From NCBI GenBank assembly GCA_029582165.1, contig CM055887.1, positions 13,009,190 through 13,073,189 of the forward strand: 64,000 nt of DNA, read 5' to 3'. Source of the DNA: Portulaca oleracea (Eukaryota > Streptophyta > Magnoliopsida > Caryophyllales > Portulacaceae). Both the position numbers and the translations under genes were made by a program. Under the pieces are notes generated by a model. That model saw only the letters and a list, made by a program, of their open reading frames with translations. It did not search any database and had not been told where the DNA came from. This document shows, one piece after another, positions 1-9,847 of this stretch (position 1 is its first letter; each line of letters starts with the position of its first letter).

Positions 1-1612
1 AAAGTAATTAAGATATTACATTTTGATTTATCCCACTACTCCAGTAGATTGCAATGACTCGGGAAATCTCAACTTTTTTCCTTCAAGGGGCTAACCTAGC
101 TTGTTCTAAAAAGTTGAATTCTCTTTAACCTATTGTATTTTGAAATGTGAAGAAGGGATTGTTCGATTTATCGATTGGTTAATGTTTATCATTCTAGATT
201 TTCATGCATTTTAGATGTGTTTTGTATTTTCCTTCTTTCAGCATGAACGTGTAGATGAGAATAAGGTAACAGTTGAGGGGTTATAACTTATGAGTCCGTC
301 CTAATTGGCTACTCCAAACCTAGCTAGTCCGTCCTTAAATTGCTTCGCATGTCAGTTTCTCTTAACCTAGACCTTTCATTTTGTATAACATGTGGACAAA
401 TCTATATCGTATACAAATTCGGCTGAAGAGTACAAGAACTATTGAGCTCAATAATTTTTTTTCGCCAAAGTTATGTAAGATTGTTGCTTTGAGCATGCTC
501 TTTTCGATCGATCTTTGGAATTTATTGTAGGCATTGAGCCCTATTTAGAACTTTCATCTCAAATCAACAACTTTACTCTGTAATATTAATCGTATAAACA
601 TGTTCATGCATGTAATGATTAAACATGCTTGTCATAAGTACTTAGCACCCGTAACGTACTACTTGTCATAAGTCGTAAGAGCGTAGCCTTTCTTCCATAG
701 GCAACAAAGTGTTGCACATTCCACAAGTAAAAGATATATTAGTTGCATGGTAGACTCTTGGTTTTCATTTGGTAATGGTGCTCAATTTATTGACAATATC
801 TTAAGGCCTTGCATACTTGCAATTATCAAAGGACTGATCAATTATTCTGTCTGATAGCCAATCTTCTGTTGGACATTCATATAGAAAGGGAATCTTTCCA
901 AGTGTGATAACATACAAATGCGTCTATACATGATTGATCATAGAAGCCCTCCTGTAAGGTGTTATTTCTCATGCTATTCCTTTATGTTCTTCATTTATGT
1001 CACTTCCAGCCTTGGTGGGGCATGGAATAAAGAAGGCCTATAGGCCTAAAAGAAACGTCTCATAAGATCATAGGAATCTGGTCACATCTTTGTTGGGTCA
1101 TGAACATGATGAATTGTAATTGTTTTAGATTGCCATATCCACCTACCGTGTGATAATTCATTAATTAGTTCTCGTAATATAAATTATATAATTGTTCGAT
1201 TGTTAAATTATTGTTACATTCAGCAACCCTCTTCAGACTCTTAACTTCGTGAATATCTAGTGGCTGTCTGAATTTCCTGCTGCTTTTGCCTGTGTATATC
1301 GCATCCTTGTAGAGCTTGCTGCCTCTAGCTGGTTTTTCGAAAATACAGAAAGCTTGTGCTTCTGTGTTTTTTCCAGAAGCAAATGCCAAATGGAGCTGAA
1401 TGTTCTACTAATTTAGTAGTTATGAAACTAGTTTTGCATCAAGGGAACACATGCTATTTGATCAAATTTGTATCTTGGTCATCATTTTAATTGATCATGG
1501 CACTTAAGCTTGACATAGATCTCCATTCATTTTTTTTTAAAAGTCTTATGTGGATTTTCCAATGCATCTCATTTCGAGTTTGCTCTTTGTTTTGGGTTAA
1601 AACCTTGTCTAG
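1..1612. other. Non-coding DNA upstream of the visible KNOX exons
   Basis: No exon, RNA gene or transposon end was recognised here. Because the KNOX gene is entered in its ELK exon, this stretch is most simply a large upstream intron of that gene, with the KNOX1/KNOX2 exons lying before the window. The sequence is AT-rich with stops in all frames. The only longer open frame (1165-1389, minus) resembles nothing I know and is probably chance. Confidence 0.5.
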
Positions 1613-1866
1613 GGGCATCTCATGGTGATGAGGCTGCTAATAGGGATGGATTGTTTGAACATGTGGATGTGAACATGAACATGATTGATGCCTCTTCAAT
1701 GGAAGACCGAGAACTTAAAGGCCAACTTCTGCGAAAATACAGTGGATACTTGGGAAGTCTAAGGCAGGAATTCTTGAAGAAGAGGAAGAAGGGGAAGCTC
1801 CCGAAGGAAGCACGGCAGAAATTGCTTGATTGGTGGACCGAGCACTACAAGTGGCCCTATCCTTCA
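1613..1866 (+). CDS. STM-like: Class I KNOX homeobox gene, exon with ELK domain and first half of homeodomain
   Basis: The exon follows an AG acceptor at 1611-1612 after a T-rich tract and ends at a GTAAGT donor at 1867. It is read with two bases before the first whole codon and encodes an acidic linker, an ELK domain (begins [17 protein letters not shown]) and the basic start of a TALE homeodomain ([17 protein letters not shown]) up to the WPYPS loop. The intron after this PYP loop is the usual KNOX class I position. KNOX class I proteins are nuclear transcription factors that maintain the shoot meristem as partners of BELL proteins; ELK contributes to nuclear localisation and repression. 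Earlier exons with the MEINOX domain lie outside the window, so this gene is partial. Confidence 0.93.
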
Positions 1867-2555
1867 GTAAGTTTCATTGCTATCCCTTCAATTACTTGTT
1901 TAATGCCTCAATTTTCAAAATTAAGTTGGTTTATCTTGGTTGGCTACTTGGCTGTACGTGGGTTCCATCCTTCATGGCGGCTATAGATCGAGCCATAAAA
2001 GGAAGGGCCCAAGTTGTTGACATTGTGACCTCGATCCTAAAGAGGAAAAAGAATCACTCCACAGTGTTTATCAAATTTTATCATGTTTCTTCCCTCTACT
2101 TGGAGACATTACTTATTTCAGCTTTAAGTCTTTTCTTTTCAAAATGGAAATGTCTTGAATGAACACTGTGGTGCGGCCTGGTGGGTTTTGTGATATATCA
2201 TTTGGATTTACAGGCCATTTTAGGTTTTGGGTATGCTTAGCCCATGCTAAACTTTGGGAACGTTGGGTCGAATTTTGATTACTCAGCTCGTTAGCTATTG
2301 GCGCCATGAACACGGTGCAGTTTGGCGCGATCACCACTTGCTGATGACAGTGACTTGATCAGACTATCAGAAGATATATTGGTTTATTAGATGTTTCGGT
2401 CGTTCATTTTTAATTTGGCTGAATATGGCTCATCTCGTGTTGTTTTATTTGGGTCTGAGAAACTAAAAACTAAAAGGAAGTCACTAAAATGGTTCCTAGG
2501 TAGCCCTTTTTGCTAGAGATTTAGCTAGGTTATCATATACAAGGAAGGACAATGG

Positions 2556-2561
2556 AAAAAA
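2556..2561 (-). terminator. RNA polymerase III T6 terminator
   Basis: On the minus strand a run of six T starts 13 bases after the tRNA 3' end. This is a canonical Pol III stop and suggests the tRNA gene is a functional transcription unit. Confidence 0.75.
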
Positions 2562-2574
2562 CATACATAATCAG

Positions 2575-2598
2575 CGCTAGAAGGAGGGCTTGAACCTC

Positions 2599-2631
<33 letters not shown>

Positions 2632-2648
2632 AACTGAACTATTCCAGC
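2575..2648 (-). tRNA. trnN-GTT: tRNA-Asn (anticodon GTT)
   Basis: The reverse complement starts GCTGGAATAGTTCAG, ends CCCTCCTTCTAGCG, and folds as a complete 74-nt cloverleaf. The acceptor stem pairs GCTGGAA with TTCTAGC through wobbles. The anticodon loop reads CTGTTAA with GTT, and the T-arm has GGTTCAAGCC, which is also the B box. The A box is TAGTTCAGTTGG. It nearly matches the conserved plant nuclear tRNA-Asn; the U at the second D-stem position makes a U-G wobble and does not break the stem. CCA is not encoded, as expected for a nuclear gene. A T6 terminator follows. The gene lies antisense inside a KNOX intron. Confidence 0.97.
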
Positions 2649-2761
2649 TTGGTGATGATTGAAATCCGTGGTAACATTTTATTTATTTCTTGTATAAGAA
2701 TGAAAACTAAAGTCATCTAACCAACTGGATCCTTTGTGTGTATTATTTTTGGGAAAACAAG

Positions 2762-2986
2762 GAGTCACAGAAGGTGGCTCTAGCACAGGCAACAGGACTG
2801 GATCAGAAGCAGATAAACAACTGGTTCATAAACCAGAGGAAGCGCCACTGGAAACCCTCCGATGACATGCAGTTGGTGGTGATGGACGCGGCATCCCATC
2901 CTCATTATCCACATTTTGATTACTTTGACAATGCTCACGTCCTCGGCAACCCTTTTCCCTTGGATATCTCCCCTACCCACCTCTGA
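2762..2986 (+). CDS. STM-like: Class I KNOX homeobox gene, last exon (homeodomain helices 2-3 and C-terminus)
   Basis: The exon starts after an AG acceptor and continues the frame of the previous exon at [15 protein letters not shown]. It carries the recognition helix with the TALE signature [15 protein letters not shown] and ends after about 75 codons at TGA 2984-2986. The tail, with [14 protein letters not shown] and [15 protein letters not shown], resembles the SHOOT MERISTEMLESS branch (dicot STM tails share VLGNPFPMD), unlike KNAT2/6 or class II KNOX. The DNA-contacting residues W-F-x-N-x-R of helix 3 are intact. The STM assignment rests on the C-terminal signature and remembered family sequences; KNOX class I is certain, the exact orthology less so. 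Confidence 0.93.
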   Translation, partial: ESQKVALAQATGLDQKQINNWFINQRKRHWKPSDDMQLVVMDAASHPHYPHFDYFDNAHVLGNPFPLDISPTHL

Positions 2987-3594
2987 GACTGGAATTCAAT
3001 ACTGCACTGAATGTTTTATGTATAATTATGGCATGCCTAAGCTTAAGTATGGTATAGTATTTCTGGCAATCACAGTTTGCAGTGCTTCCTGTATGTATAG
3101 TGGTCGGGGTTATTTCATTTTGGATCCTGCTTTGTTCTCAGATGCTAATCTACTTTTGGTAGATGTTGGTCCACATGAATTCTGGGACATTCCTAAGCTC
3201 ATTGCAATCTAATTGTTACTATATTCCTGCAATTTTCTGTCTTTTTACTAGTTACTGCTGCTCTATTTACGCCCATTTAACATAAATAAAATTCTGATTG
3301 ATAATCTATTGTGGATGTTGGATGATGTAGTTCACAGAAGGGAGTTGTTCTTGATCATTACACTTTGGTCTATCTGTTTAGAAAAATACTTCACACAACC
3401 GAGATTTCTCCATTAATACATGAGTATTAACCAATCAATGATAGTTTGACCCCATCAGGTTCTGATGCACCCGAGGTTTATACATTAATGCATTAATTTT
3501 GATTGTGGATACTGATGAAGATGATCTTGAGGGAGTGAGTGTGTGTAATTATTTATTTATTTGATGGAGGCAAGTCTTGAGAGGAAAGAATGAG
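2987..3594 (+). other. KNOX 3' UTR and downstream spacer
   Basis: An AATAAA at 3285-3290 fits a poly(A) signal about 300 bases after the stop codon. The rest up to the Pack-MULE at 3604 shows no gene or repeat that I recognise. Confidence 0.5.
3285..3290 (+). promoter_or_regulatory. Putative poly(A) signal AATAAA of the KNOX gene
   Basis: A canonical hexamer in an AT-rich stretch about 300 bp after the KNOX stop codon. The position is plausible for a plant 3' UTR but not proven. Confidence 0.5.
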
Positions 3595-3603
3595 AGATTT
3601 TCA

Positions 3604-4720
3604 CAAAAAAATTTGCTGGGAGGTGCTACACATTTTTAACAACTGACTAGTTGGGGATTACATTTTTTTAATATACTCAAAGGGGACAAAGTTATTAAAT
3701 AATTGGCTGGCAGGTGACATTCTGACCATTATTAGCCAGAAATCGGTGACAGTTGACTAAAGTTAGAGTTTTTTTGAATTGGCTTAGGTAAATGCCGAGA
3801 CTACCCTCCATCGCCTCCGAATCCTTTTTTATTTAACAGAAGCAACCCCCTCCCTCTCAACTCTCAACGATCTACTGCTATCATAACATTCCAATATCAT
3901 AAGGACAATACATTGCACACTCAGAGTAAAGACAGTTTACAAATTATATTGCAATGTTCTCCGACATTCTAAATTGTTAACACGTTGCCAACTCTTTGAC
4001 GGCCCCTATCATATTGATGAACAAAAAACATTCACAAAATGACCTTCGCTAGCAGTTCGAGTTTATCTTTGTGAGGGCCAAACATAATTTTTCCTTCAAA
4101 CTCACGTTCGAGCAAACATGTTTTATGTACCCTAATTCTTGCAGCAAAAGCAATTCCAAATTTCAATCAATTCATTAAGTGAAAGGACAAGAAGCCGAGT
4201 TCAAAGCAGCAAAATTGACAGAGAAAGCTGGGCTGAATCCAGAAAAATACCTGAGCTGGCATTGAGGTTGAGTGTCGTCTGAATGTGAAAGACTCCATTT
4301 TAGGAGACCTTCCCAATTGGGCTTGTCTTGACTCATTGGAGTACCGAAATCAGTTGATAGCCGACTGTTTTTCTTGTACGTTGCGAAGCCTCCGTCAGAA
4401 ATTGATGGTTTAATCCGCTGGATTGGAATTTGGGATGAGTTTCTGCTTCAAATCTCTGGTGGTAGTTCGCATGCATTGAAGAAGATAATGGGACAAGGCA
4501 TCGTTTTTTTTTTTTTTTGAGCGGGCAAAAATAAGGATAGTATAGTCTTTTCACAAACATCCCCAAGGGCAAGTCTTTTCATGTTTTCCGGTTAATAATG
4601 GCCGGAAACTCATCTATCAGCCAATTGTTTAACAACTTTGTCCCCTTTGAGTGCATTAAAAAATGTGGTCCCCAACTAATCAGTTGTTAGAAATGTATGA
4701 CACCTCTTAGTAAATTTTTG
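3604..4720. mobile_element. Pack-MULE A (Mutator-like, non-autonomous, with captured gene fragment)
   Basis: The ends form long terminal inverted repeats of about 155 bp (3604-3760 against 4565-4720), beginning CAAAAAAATTTGCTGGG and, on the other strand, CAAAAATTTACTAAGAGG. Flanking copies of the 9-bp target AGATTTTCA at 3595-3603 and 4721-4729 are identical, which is diagnostic of the Mutator superfamily. No transposase is present. The interior includes, on the minus strand, the first exon, splice donor and upstream sequence of a Fes1-like gene. The TIRs belong to the same family as Pack-MULE P at 6060-8353. Confidence 0.88.
4251..4336 (-). pseudogene. Captured exon 1 of a Fes1-like Hsp70 nucleotide-exchange factor
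   Basis: Read on the minus strand from an ATG at 4336, the fragment gives 28 codons including KPNWEGLLKWSLSHSDDT, then reaches CTCAG followed by GTATTT, a splice donor in the expected phase. The PNW-GLLKWSL block matches the N-terminus of plant Fes1/HspBP1-type proteins, cytosolic or ER armadillo-like factors that release ADP from Hsp70. The armadillo repeats are absent, so it cannot act as an exchange factor. Sequence from 4337 to about 4560 would be the captured 5' leader or promoter. The call rests on a remembered N-terminal motif only. Confidence 0.72.
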
Positions 4721-4729
4721 AGATTTTCA

Positions 4730-5389
4730 TCACTTGTAATTGGGTAGAGAGGAGAAACACAAGAAGCTAGGGAAGGGAGTAAGAGAGCAGAAAGTGGCGT
4801 GGAGCCATGAAGTACTAGATAAAACCTAGGGACTAGGGTTACTAATTAATGTTCTTACTGGAAATGAGTTTTATGTTTTACGTCCAGAGAGAAGAAATTC
4901 TATTTTAAGACCCTAGGAAATTGAAGGGGGTGCAGGAGAAAACCTTGATCATCTTAAGAAAGGTAGTATGGCAGTAGCAAATGGAAGAATGACTGGGTTT
5001 TGGCATGATGCATGATGCATGTGTGGGTAGATGATCAACTGCTTATTCACAGTGTGACGAAACTCCTACCTCTAGAATAATTTCATAAAATGTATGCTAA
5101 TACTGAAAGGAAATTAAAGGTATAGAAATGGGAAACCAAAGCTGCGGGAACAACTAACTCTAAAAACACCTCCTACAGTTTGGCCGAAGAAGGGTTATTG
5201 GACAACAATTTTTATTTGAATCGATGAAGTATGTGAAGACACGCCCGGTGCTTCAATAAACAAGTAGATATATCCCTGAACAAACTGGCTAGATTTCTTA
5301 CTTGAATGCAACACAACTGAAGCAAAGCTTAGTGTAGCCGCACATGAGATGGGAGGAGTTATCGTGGCATCGAATTTTGGGGTAAAAAA
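4730..5389. other. Degenerate spacer, possible LINE relic
   Basis: Around 4970-5050 the plus strand reads a broken NGRMTGFWHDA-like stretch. This resembles the region after the reverse transcriptase of plant L1 elements, where G-NGR-T-FW-D is common. Near 5330-5385 an MGGVIVASNF-like reading recalls an RNase H strand. Everything is interrupted by stops and cut off by Copia-1. No other feature was seen. Confidence 0.3.
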
Positions 5390-5672
5390 TGTTCGTTATG
5401 ATTCAAAATCAGTTGCACAATTGTGGGAGTCTAATGTTTTTCTATTTCCTAAATATTAAGTATAACATTTATACTCTGTTAAGATTACGGAGGAGGTTGT
5501 GGTCCTTGTGGAGTCAAATATTCTAGCAAGGGTATCAGGACATGGATCATGTTTTGTTTTTCTATTTTTTGATTTTTTAGTTGGGTAGAAAAAGGGGTCT
5601 AAGCAATCAGAAAAGAAATTTTGAGGTCCAATTCTCTCTCATTCTGTATTATTTAATCTTATTTAGCCAACA
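5390..5672 (+). repeat. Copia-1 left (5') LTR
   Basis: It begins TGTTCGTTATGATTC and ends GCCAACA, aligning along its length with 49177-49476. It has a short deletion before AAGCAATCAG relative to the right LTR. The TATA-like stretch of the right copy is here mutated to GGTAGAAAAAGGGG. Confidence 0.9.
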
Positions 5673-5676
5673 TTTG

Positions 5677-5688
5677 TGGTTTCACAGC
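5677..5688 (+). other. Copia-1 primer-binding site (tRNA-iMet type)
   Basis: TGGTTTCACAGC lies 4 bases after the LTR and matches the usual plant Copia site TGGTATCAGAGC at 10 of 12 positions. Confidence 0.7.
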
Positions 5689-5856
5689 AAGTGAGAGAAT
5701 ATAGAGGCACGTGTAGCCTACCTTTCATCTCTCACACTAGGTTTGGTCCTCTCATTTTTGGGGGCCTAAAAGCTAAAGTTAGAGAGAGAAAATCAATCAC
5801 AAAATAGAGAAAAACCCACCTAAAATTGCTTCATCGTTTCATTTAGAACTCTTAAA

Positions 5857-6026
5857 ATGGCTTCAAACACAAATTCTTCCTCTACTCCCCTTCTAATCTT
5901 TAAGGGATTGAATTATCATTTTTGGAGTCTCAGGAGCTCTGTGACTTGGCGGAGAATGGATATGCAAACTCAGATCCAGGCCAAACACAACGGCTTTGGG
6001 AGAATCACAAGAAGGATGCAAATGCC
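5857..6026 (+). pseudogene. Copia-1 gag, N-terminal fragment
   Basis: The ATG at 5857 opens MASNTNSSSTPLLIFKGLNY-type coding typical of Copia gag (substrate-binding N-terminus, FKGLNYHFW). A frameshift near 5925 moves the reading to a frame containing ELCDLAENGY. At DANA the frame is cut by the fold-back MULE and resumes at 9253. Confidence 0.85.
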
Positions 6027-6486
6027 GGGTTTTTTACATTTTGGACCCCAAACTATAGGCAAAAAATTGTTGGAGTCTTGCACATCTTTGAATCGACTAC
6101 ATGGCCACATTTTTTTAATGCATTCCTAAGTCATTAAACTTACTTAGATGACTATGGGGTGATATTCAGGCATGTTTTGGCTTGAATCATGGAAAAGTAT
6201 TATTTACCCTTGAAAAATTGATAATGTGTCCGTTTTACCCTTAATTTCTCCGCTCAAAACTTTGGATCAATTTCTCTATCCTCTTCATTCCCCAGCTACT
6301 CAACTACCAGTGGGGAATTTTACTTTGATTATCAAGGTTCGCACAGTTAAGGGCAGTTATCAAGTTAACTACAATAATTGCTTCTTATAGAATTTTACTT
6401 TGGATCGGTTTCTCTCTCCTCTTCATTCCATGAAAACTCCCAGTGGTCTCCAAGGCCATCAATGGTGATATACAATACCATGATCG

Positions 6487-7444
6487 GTGGTGAAGGAATT
6501 GAGGCTAATCTCCAAGCTTAGGCTCTGCTCTTCACCCAAACACATACAACAACTTCATGGGTTCCTTCTTACTACAGGGCTTCACCACCATGACAATCTC
6601 CTCGTATGCAAACTCATAGAATCTTATGCAAGAACAGGGCTTTTACATTATGGCTACTCTGTTTTCAATCGTAAACCTTAACCTTGCATCAATATATACA
6701 ATACCATGATCAAATCTCTCTATAACCTCCATTCTTAATTCTGCTCAAAATGCCATCTTTCTCTTTAATAATAAATGGGCTTCTGGGCTTTCCCCCGATT
6801 CTTACTCCTTTCCTTTCATGCTGAAGGCGGCAACCCGGATACTGGACGTTAATATGGGAAATCAGATTCATGGGCAAGTTATAAAAAGCGGGTTTTCCGG
6901 GGGTGTTCATGTTGCCATTGGAATTGCCAAGATGTACTTCTCTGCTTGGTGGGTCGTTGATGCACACAAAGTGTTAGATGAAATGTCGAGCTCAAATGAT
7001 GTTGCGTTGTGGAATGCGATGACTGCTGGGTATGTTGTTGCTGGTGATATGGATCATGCGTAGAAATTGTTTGACAATATGTCTTGCAAAAATGTGATCT
7101 TCTGCACTAACATGATCTCTGGCTATGTTCTTGTGAACCAACCGGACAAAGCGATTGAGATCTTTCAGAGGATGCTAGTTGAGAACGTGGAGCTTGACGA
7201 GGTTGCATTGTTAGCTGCTCTTTCAGCCTATGCGAATTTGAGGATGCTCAAAATGGGGGAATGGATTCATGACTTGATTGATCAGCACAATCTGCATAAA
7301 TACATTTGTCTTTACAATGCACTTATCGACATGTATGTGAAATAAGGTGACATGGAGCGGGCCTTAGAAGTTTTCCAGAGCTTGGAGCATAAGAATGTGG
7401 TAACTTGGATGACTGTAATAACCGGATTAGCGTTCAATGGGCTA
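6487..7444 (+). pseudogene. Captured pentatricopeptide-repeat (PPR) gene fragment
   Basis: The frames give an intronless PLS-type PPR protein piece: HIQQLHGFLLTTGL, GNQIHGQVIKSGF, DVALWNAMTAGYV, NVIFCTNMISGYV, YICLYNALIDMYVK and NVVTWMTVITGLAFNG. The spacing fits 31-36-residue helical repeats of organelle RNA-binding PPR proteins. Stops or shifts break it near 6680, 7062 (TAG) and 7343 (TAA), and it ends abruptly at the right TIR without E/DYW domains. It is a captured, decayed fragment and not a gene. The donor gene cannot be named because PPR families are very large. Confidence 0.88.
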
Positions 7445-7554
7445 GGGGGGGAGTTAAGGATAAAACGGACACTTCATAAAATTTTCAAGGGCAAATAAGA
7501 CTTTTCCATGATTCTGGTCAAAACATGTCTGAATATCACCCCCCAGTCACTTAA

Positions 7555-8252
7555 GGGTTTTTGCTTTTTGGACCCCGAACATTGGGGGTATTTATTATTT
7601 GGTACCACATATTTGAAAGTTTATTTTTTGAACCCTATACTTTGTCTCCGACAACAATGTGGATATTGTTAGATGAGTCCGGCCCAAAGAAGCCCTTATT
7701 GACGTTTGAGTATTTTTTCCTTTCGACCTTGCCCTTCAATTATTCATGAATTTCCAAGTTTGCCCTTCATCTATTCATTCTTATTTTTCCTTCACTTATT
7801 TATTACTACCAAAATTCTCACATTTTAATTTACACTCCTCCTCATCTCCTTCTCCCTTACTGCTCGACTCCCCCATACCATCTCCATGACCATATCCCTT
7901 TCTATCTTCTGCTAATTGCCATCCTGATTTTTCTTCCAACCCCTCTCACTCCCCCCCCCCCCCGAAACACGAACTTGGAACCCAACGTCATGGATAATTA
8001 AACGTGTTGGGTTATGTAAATTAGTTGTCCCAGTCGAGTCAATTTCAAAACAAAAGTAAAAAAACATTAAAAATTGATAGAAGGGCATATCGGGAAGTTT
8101 AGGTATCATTTGGGTCTTAGCTAGACTCAAACTTAACTTTGGGCCATATTTTTTGGGTACCCAAAATATAGGGTCCAAAAAATAAACTTTCAAATGTGTG
8201 GTATCAGATAATAAATACCCCCAAAGTTTGGGGTCCAAAAAGCAAAAAACTC
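7555..8252. mobile_element. MITE M (Mutator-like, 698 bp) inside the right TIR of Pack-MULE P
   Basis: About 90-bp terminal inverted repeats read GGGTTTTTGCTTTTTGGACC on the left and GAGTTTTTTGCTTTTTGGAC from the right. The 9-bp target GTCACTTAA is identical at 7546-7554 and 8253-8261. Removing the insert rejoins the Pack-MULE TIR exactly. A run of C occurs near 7951-7963. There are no genes inside. Confidence 0.88.
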
Positions 8253-8404
8253 GTCACTTAAGTAAGTTTAATGACCTCCGAGAATGCATTAAAAAAAATG
8301 GTGACCCGCGAGTCAGTTGCCAAAGATGTGTGACACCCCCCAACAATTCTTTGAACTACAGGGTAATTAATTTTCTGGACCCTTGGTTTTCATTGTTAAT
8401 TTTT

Positions 8405-8763
8405 CAAAAAATTACTTAGAGGTACCCTAACTTTTGAAGAAACAATTTTTTGGTACCCTAACTTTTCAAAACTAATTTTGGGGTACCCTAACTTTTAGGA
8501 TTAGAAATTACTAGGTGAATTTCCGGCGAAACTCCGATTGATTCAAATAATTTTCGTCCACGAAAACAAAGGGCATTTTCATCCACAAAAACACTTAATC
8601 AATTTCCCGCCTAAAACTCACCATTGAATTCAAATAATTGGCCGAAAATTCACCTAATTATTTCTAATTCTAAAAGTTAGGGTACCCCAAAATTAGTTTT
8701 TAAAAGTTTGGGTACCAGAAAAACATTTCACCAAAAGTTAGGGTAACCCTAAGTAATTTTTTG
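8405..8763. mobile_element. MITE S (Mutator-like, 359 bp)
   Basis: The ends CAAAAAATTACTTAGAGG and (reverse complement) CAAAAAATTACTTAGGG begin inverted repeats of over 100 bp rich in GGTACCCTAACTTTT. Perfect 9-bp flanks TTAATTTTT lie at 8396-8404 and 8764-8772. It sits in the left arm of fold-back F, a few dozen bases from where Pack-MULE P inserted. Confidence 0.87.
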
Positions 8764-9252
8764 TTAATTTTTTGGACCCTAAAGTTTATTGACTGAATAA
8801 AAAAGGGTCTTAAAGTTTGTGGGCTTAAGAAAAGGCCCCTGTATTGTTTTTCTTTTTCTTCCCTTGTTTGAATACTCTCCTGATTGATGCTAAACTTCAT
8901 GATTAAGGTTAAACCTGATATTGAAGTTATAATACACATCTCTTATTCATGTCAGAGCTATTTAGACCCTAGGTACTTAGGGGTTTAAGTAGCTCCAACA
9001 TGAATAAGATAGGTGTATTATAGCTTCAATATCAGTTTTAACCTTAATCCTGAAGTTTGGCGTATATTGGGAGAGAAATTTAAACATGGGAAGAAAAAAA
9101 GAACATGACACGTGCCTTTTTCCGTCAACAAACTTAAAGGTCATTTTTTATTCAGCCTACAAACTTTAGGGTCCAAAAAAATTAACATTGAAAACCAAGA
9201 GTTCCAAAAATAAATTACCCTATACTTCAGGGTGCAAAATGCAAACAACCCT

Positions 9253-9847
9253 GTAAATGTCGTATTCTTGATTCAACAAGCCCTTGAAGATGATATTTTC
9301 CCTCGAGTCTCAACGACAGAGACCTCCAAGCAAGCGTGAGAAATTTTACAATAGGAGTTCATATGGGTAAGAAGGTAATAACTGTTAAATTGCAAACAAG
9401 GCATCGTGATTTTGAGATTTCAAACATGAAAAATAGTGAATCAGTGCAAGAATATATGTGTAGAGTCTCTGTTACAGTGAATCTTATAAAGTCTTACAGT
9501 GAAGTCTTGACTGACAAGATTGTTGTGGCTAAAGTGTTAAGGTCATTTAACGACAAAATTTGATCATGTGGTTATTGCTATTGAAGATTTCAAGGACTTG
9601 TCTAAATATTCTTTTGATGAACTAATGGGATCATTGTTAGCTCATGAAGATAGGCTAACCAAGTCTACAAACAAGAGTGAGGAGAAAGCGTTCCAAGTGA
9701 ATAATGAATCTACCACTTCCAAAGAAAAATATTCAAACTTTTCAATAGAGGCAGAGGAAGAGGTAATTTCGTGGCTGAGGTCGAGATCACGGCAGAGGCA
9801 ATATGCTCATTACATCAACACAACTCAGTCAAGGAATGCTATCCAAT
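9253..9847 (+). pseudogene. Copia-1 gag, middle part
   Basis: Immediately right of F the gag frame resumes (QQALEDDIFPRVSTTETS) and continues through a UBN2-type gag region with SESVQEYMCRVS and [10 protein letters not shown]. There is a one-base shift near 9560, then [20 protein letters not shown]. The reading is typical of plant Copia gag before the zinc knuckle. It is interrupted at 9847 by the Cassandra solo LTR. Confidence 0.85.

Larger units (their letters stand above)
1867..2761 (+). other. KNOX intron splitting the homeodomain
   Basis: This 895-bp intron runs from GTAAGT at 1867 to an AG at 2760-2761. It contains an intact tRNA-Asn gene on the opposite strand. Open frames within it are chance readings through intron sequence. 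No transposon was recognised in it. Confidence 0.85.
6060..8353. mobile_element. Pack-MULE P carrying a PPR gene fragment
   Basis: Terminal inverted repeats of about 190 bp start CAAAAAATTGTTGG on the left and CAAAGAATTGTTGGGG on the right (reverse complement). The right TIR is split by MITE M. Nine-base flanks AACTATAGG (6051-6059) and AACTACAGG (8354-8362) match 8/9. The element sits in the left arm of F. It carries a PPR reading on the plus strand and no transposase. Without MITE M and its duplicated target it is about 1.59 kb. TIRs match Pack-MULE A, so both are products of one MULE family. Confidence 0.88.
6027..9252. mobile_element. Fold-back MULE F, interrupted by two further insertions
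   Basis: Without its inserts the element is about 555 bp and almost wholly one inverted repeat centred near 8960. Left-arm pieces are 6027-6059, 8363-8404 and 8773-8955; the right arm is about 8970-9252. Ends read GGGTTTTTTACATTTTGG and, from the other side, AGGGTTGTTTGCATTTTG. The 9-bp flanks are GCAAATGCC and GTAAATGTC (7/9). Removing F restores the Copia-1 gag reading D-A-N-V-V-F, which supports the insertion point independently. There is no coding capacity. Confidence 0.83.

Noticed and set aside
1165..1389. Open frame upstream of the KNOX exons as a gene
   Set aside because: Short, low-quality composition, no domain, inside what is probably an intron.
1830..2337. Open frames across the KNOX intron (both strands)
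   Set aside because: They overlap the splice donor or read through intron and have no conserved features; the KNOX frame explains the exon.
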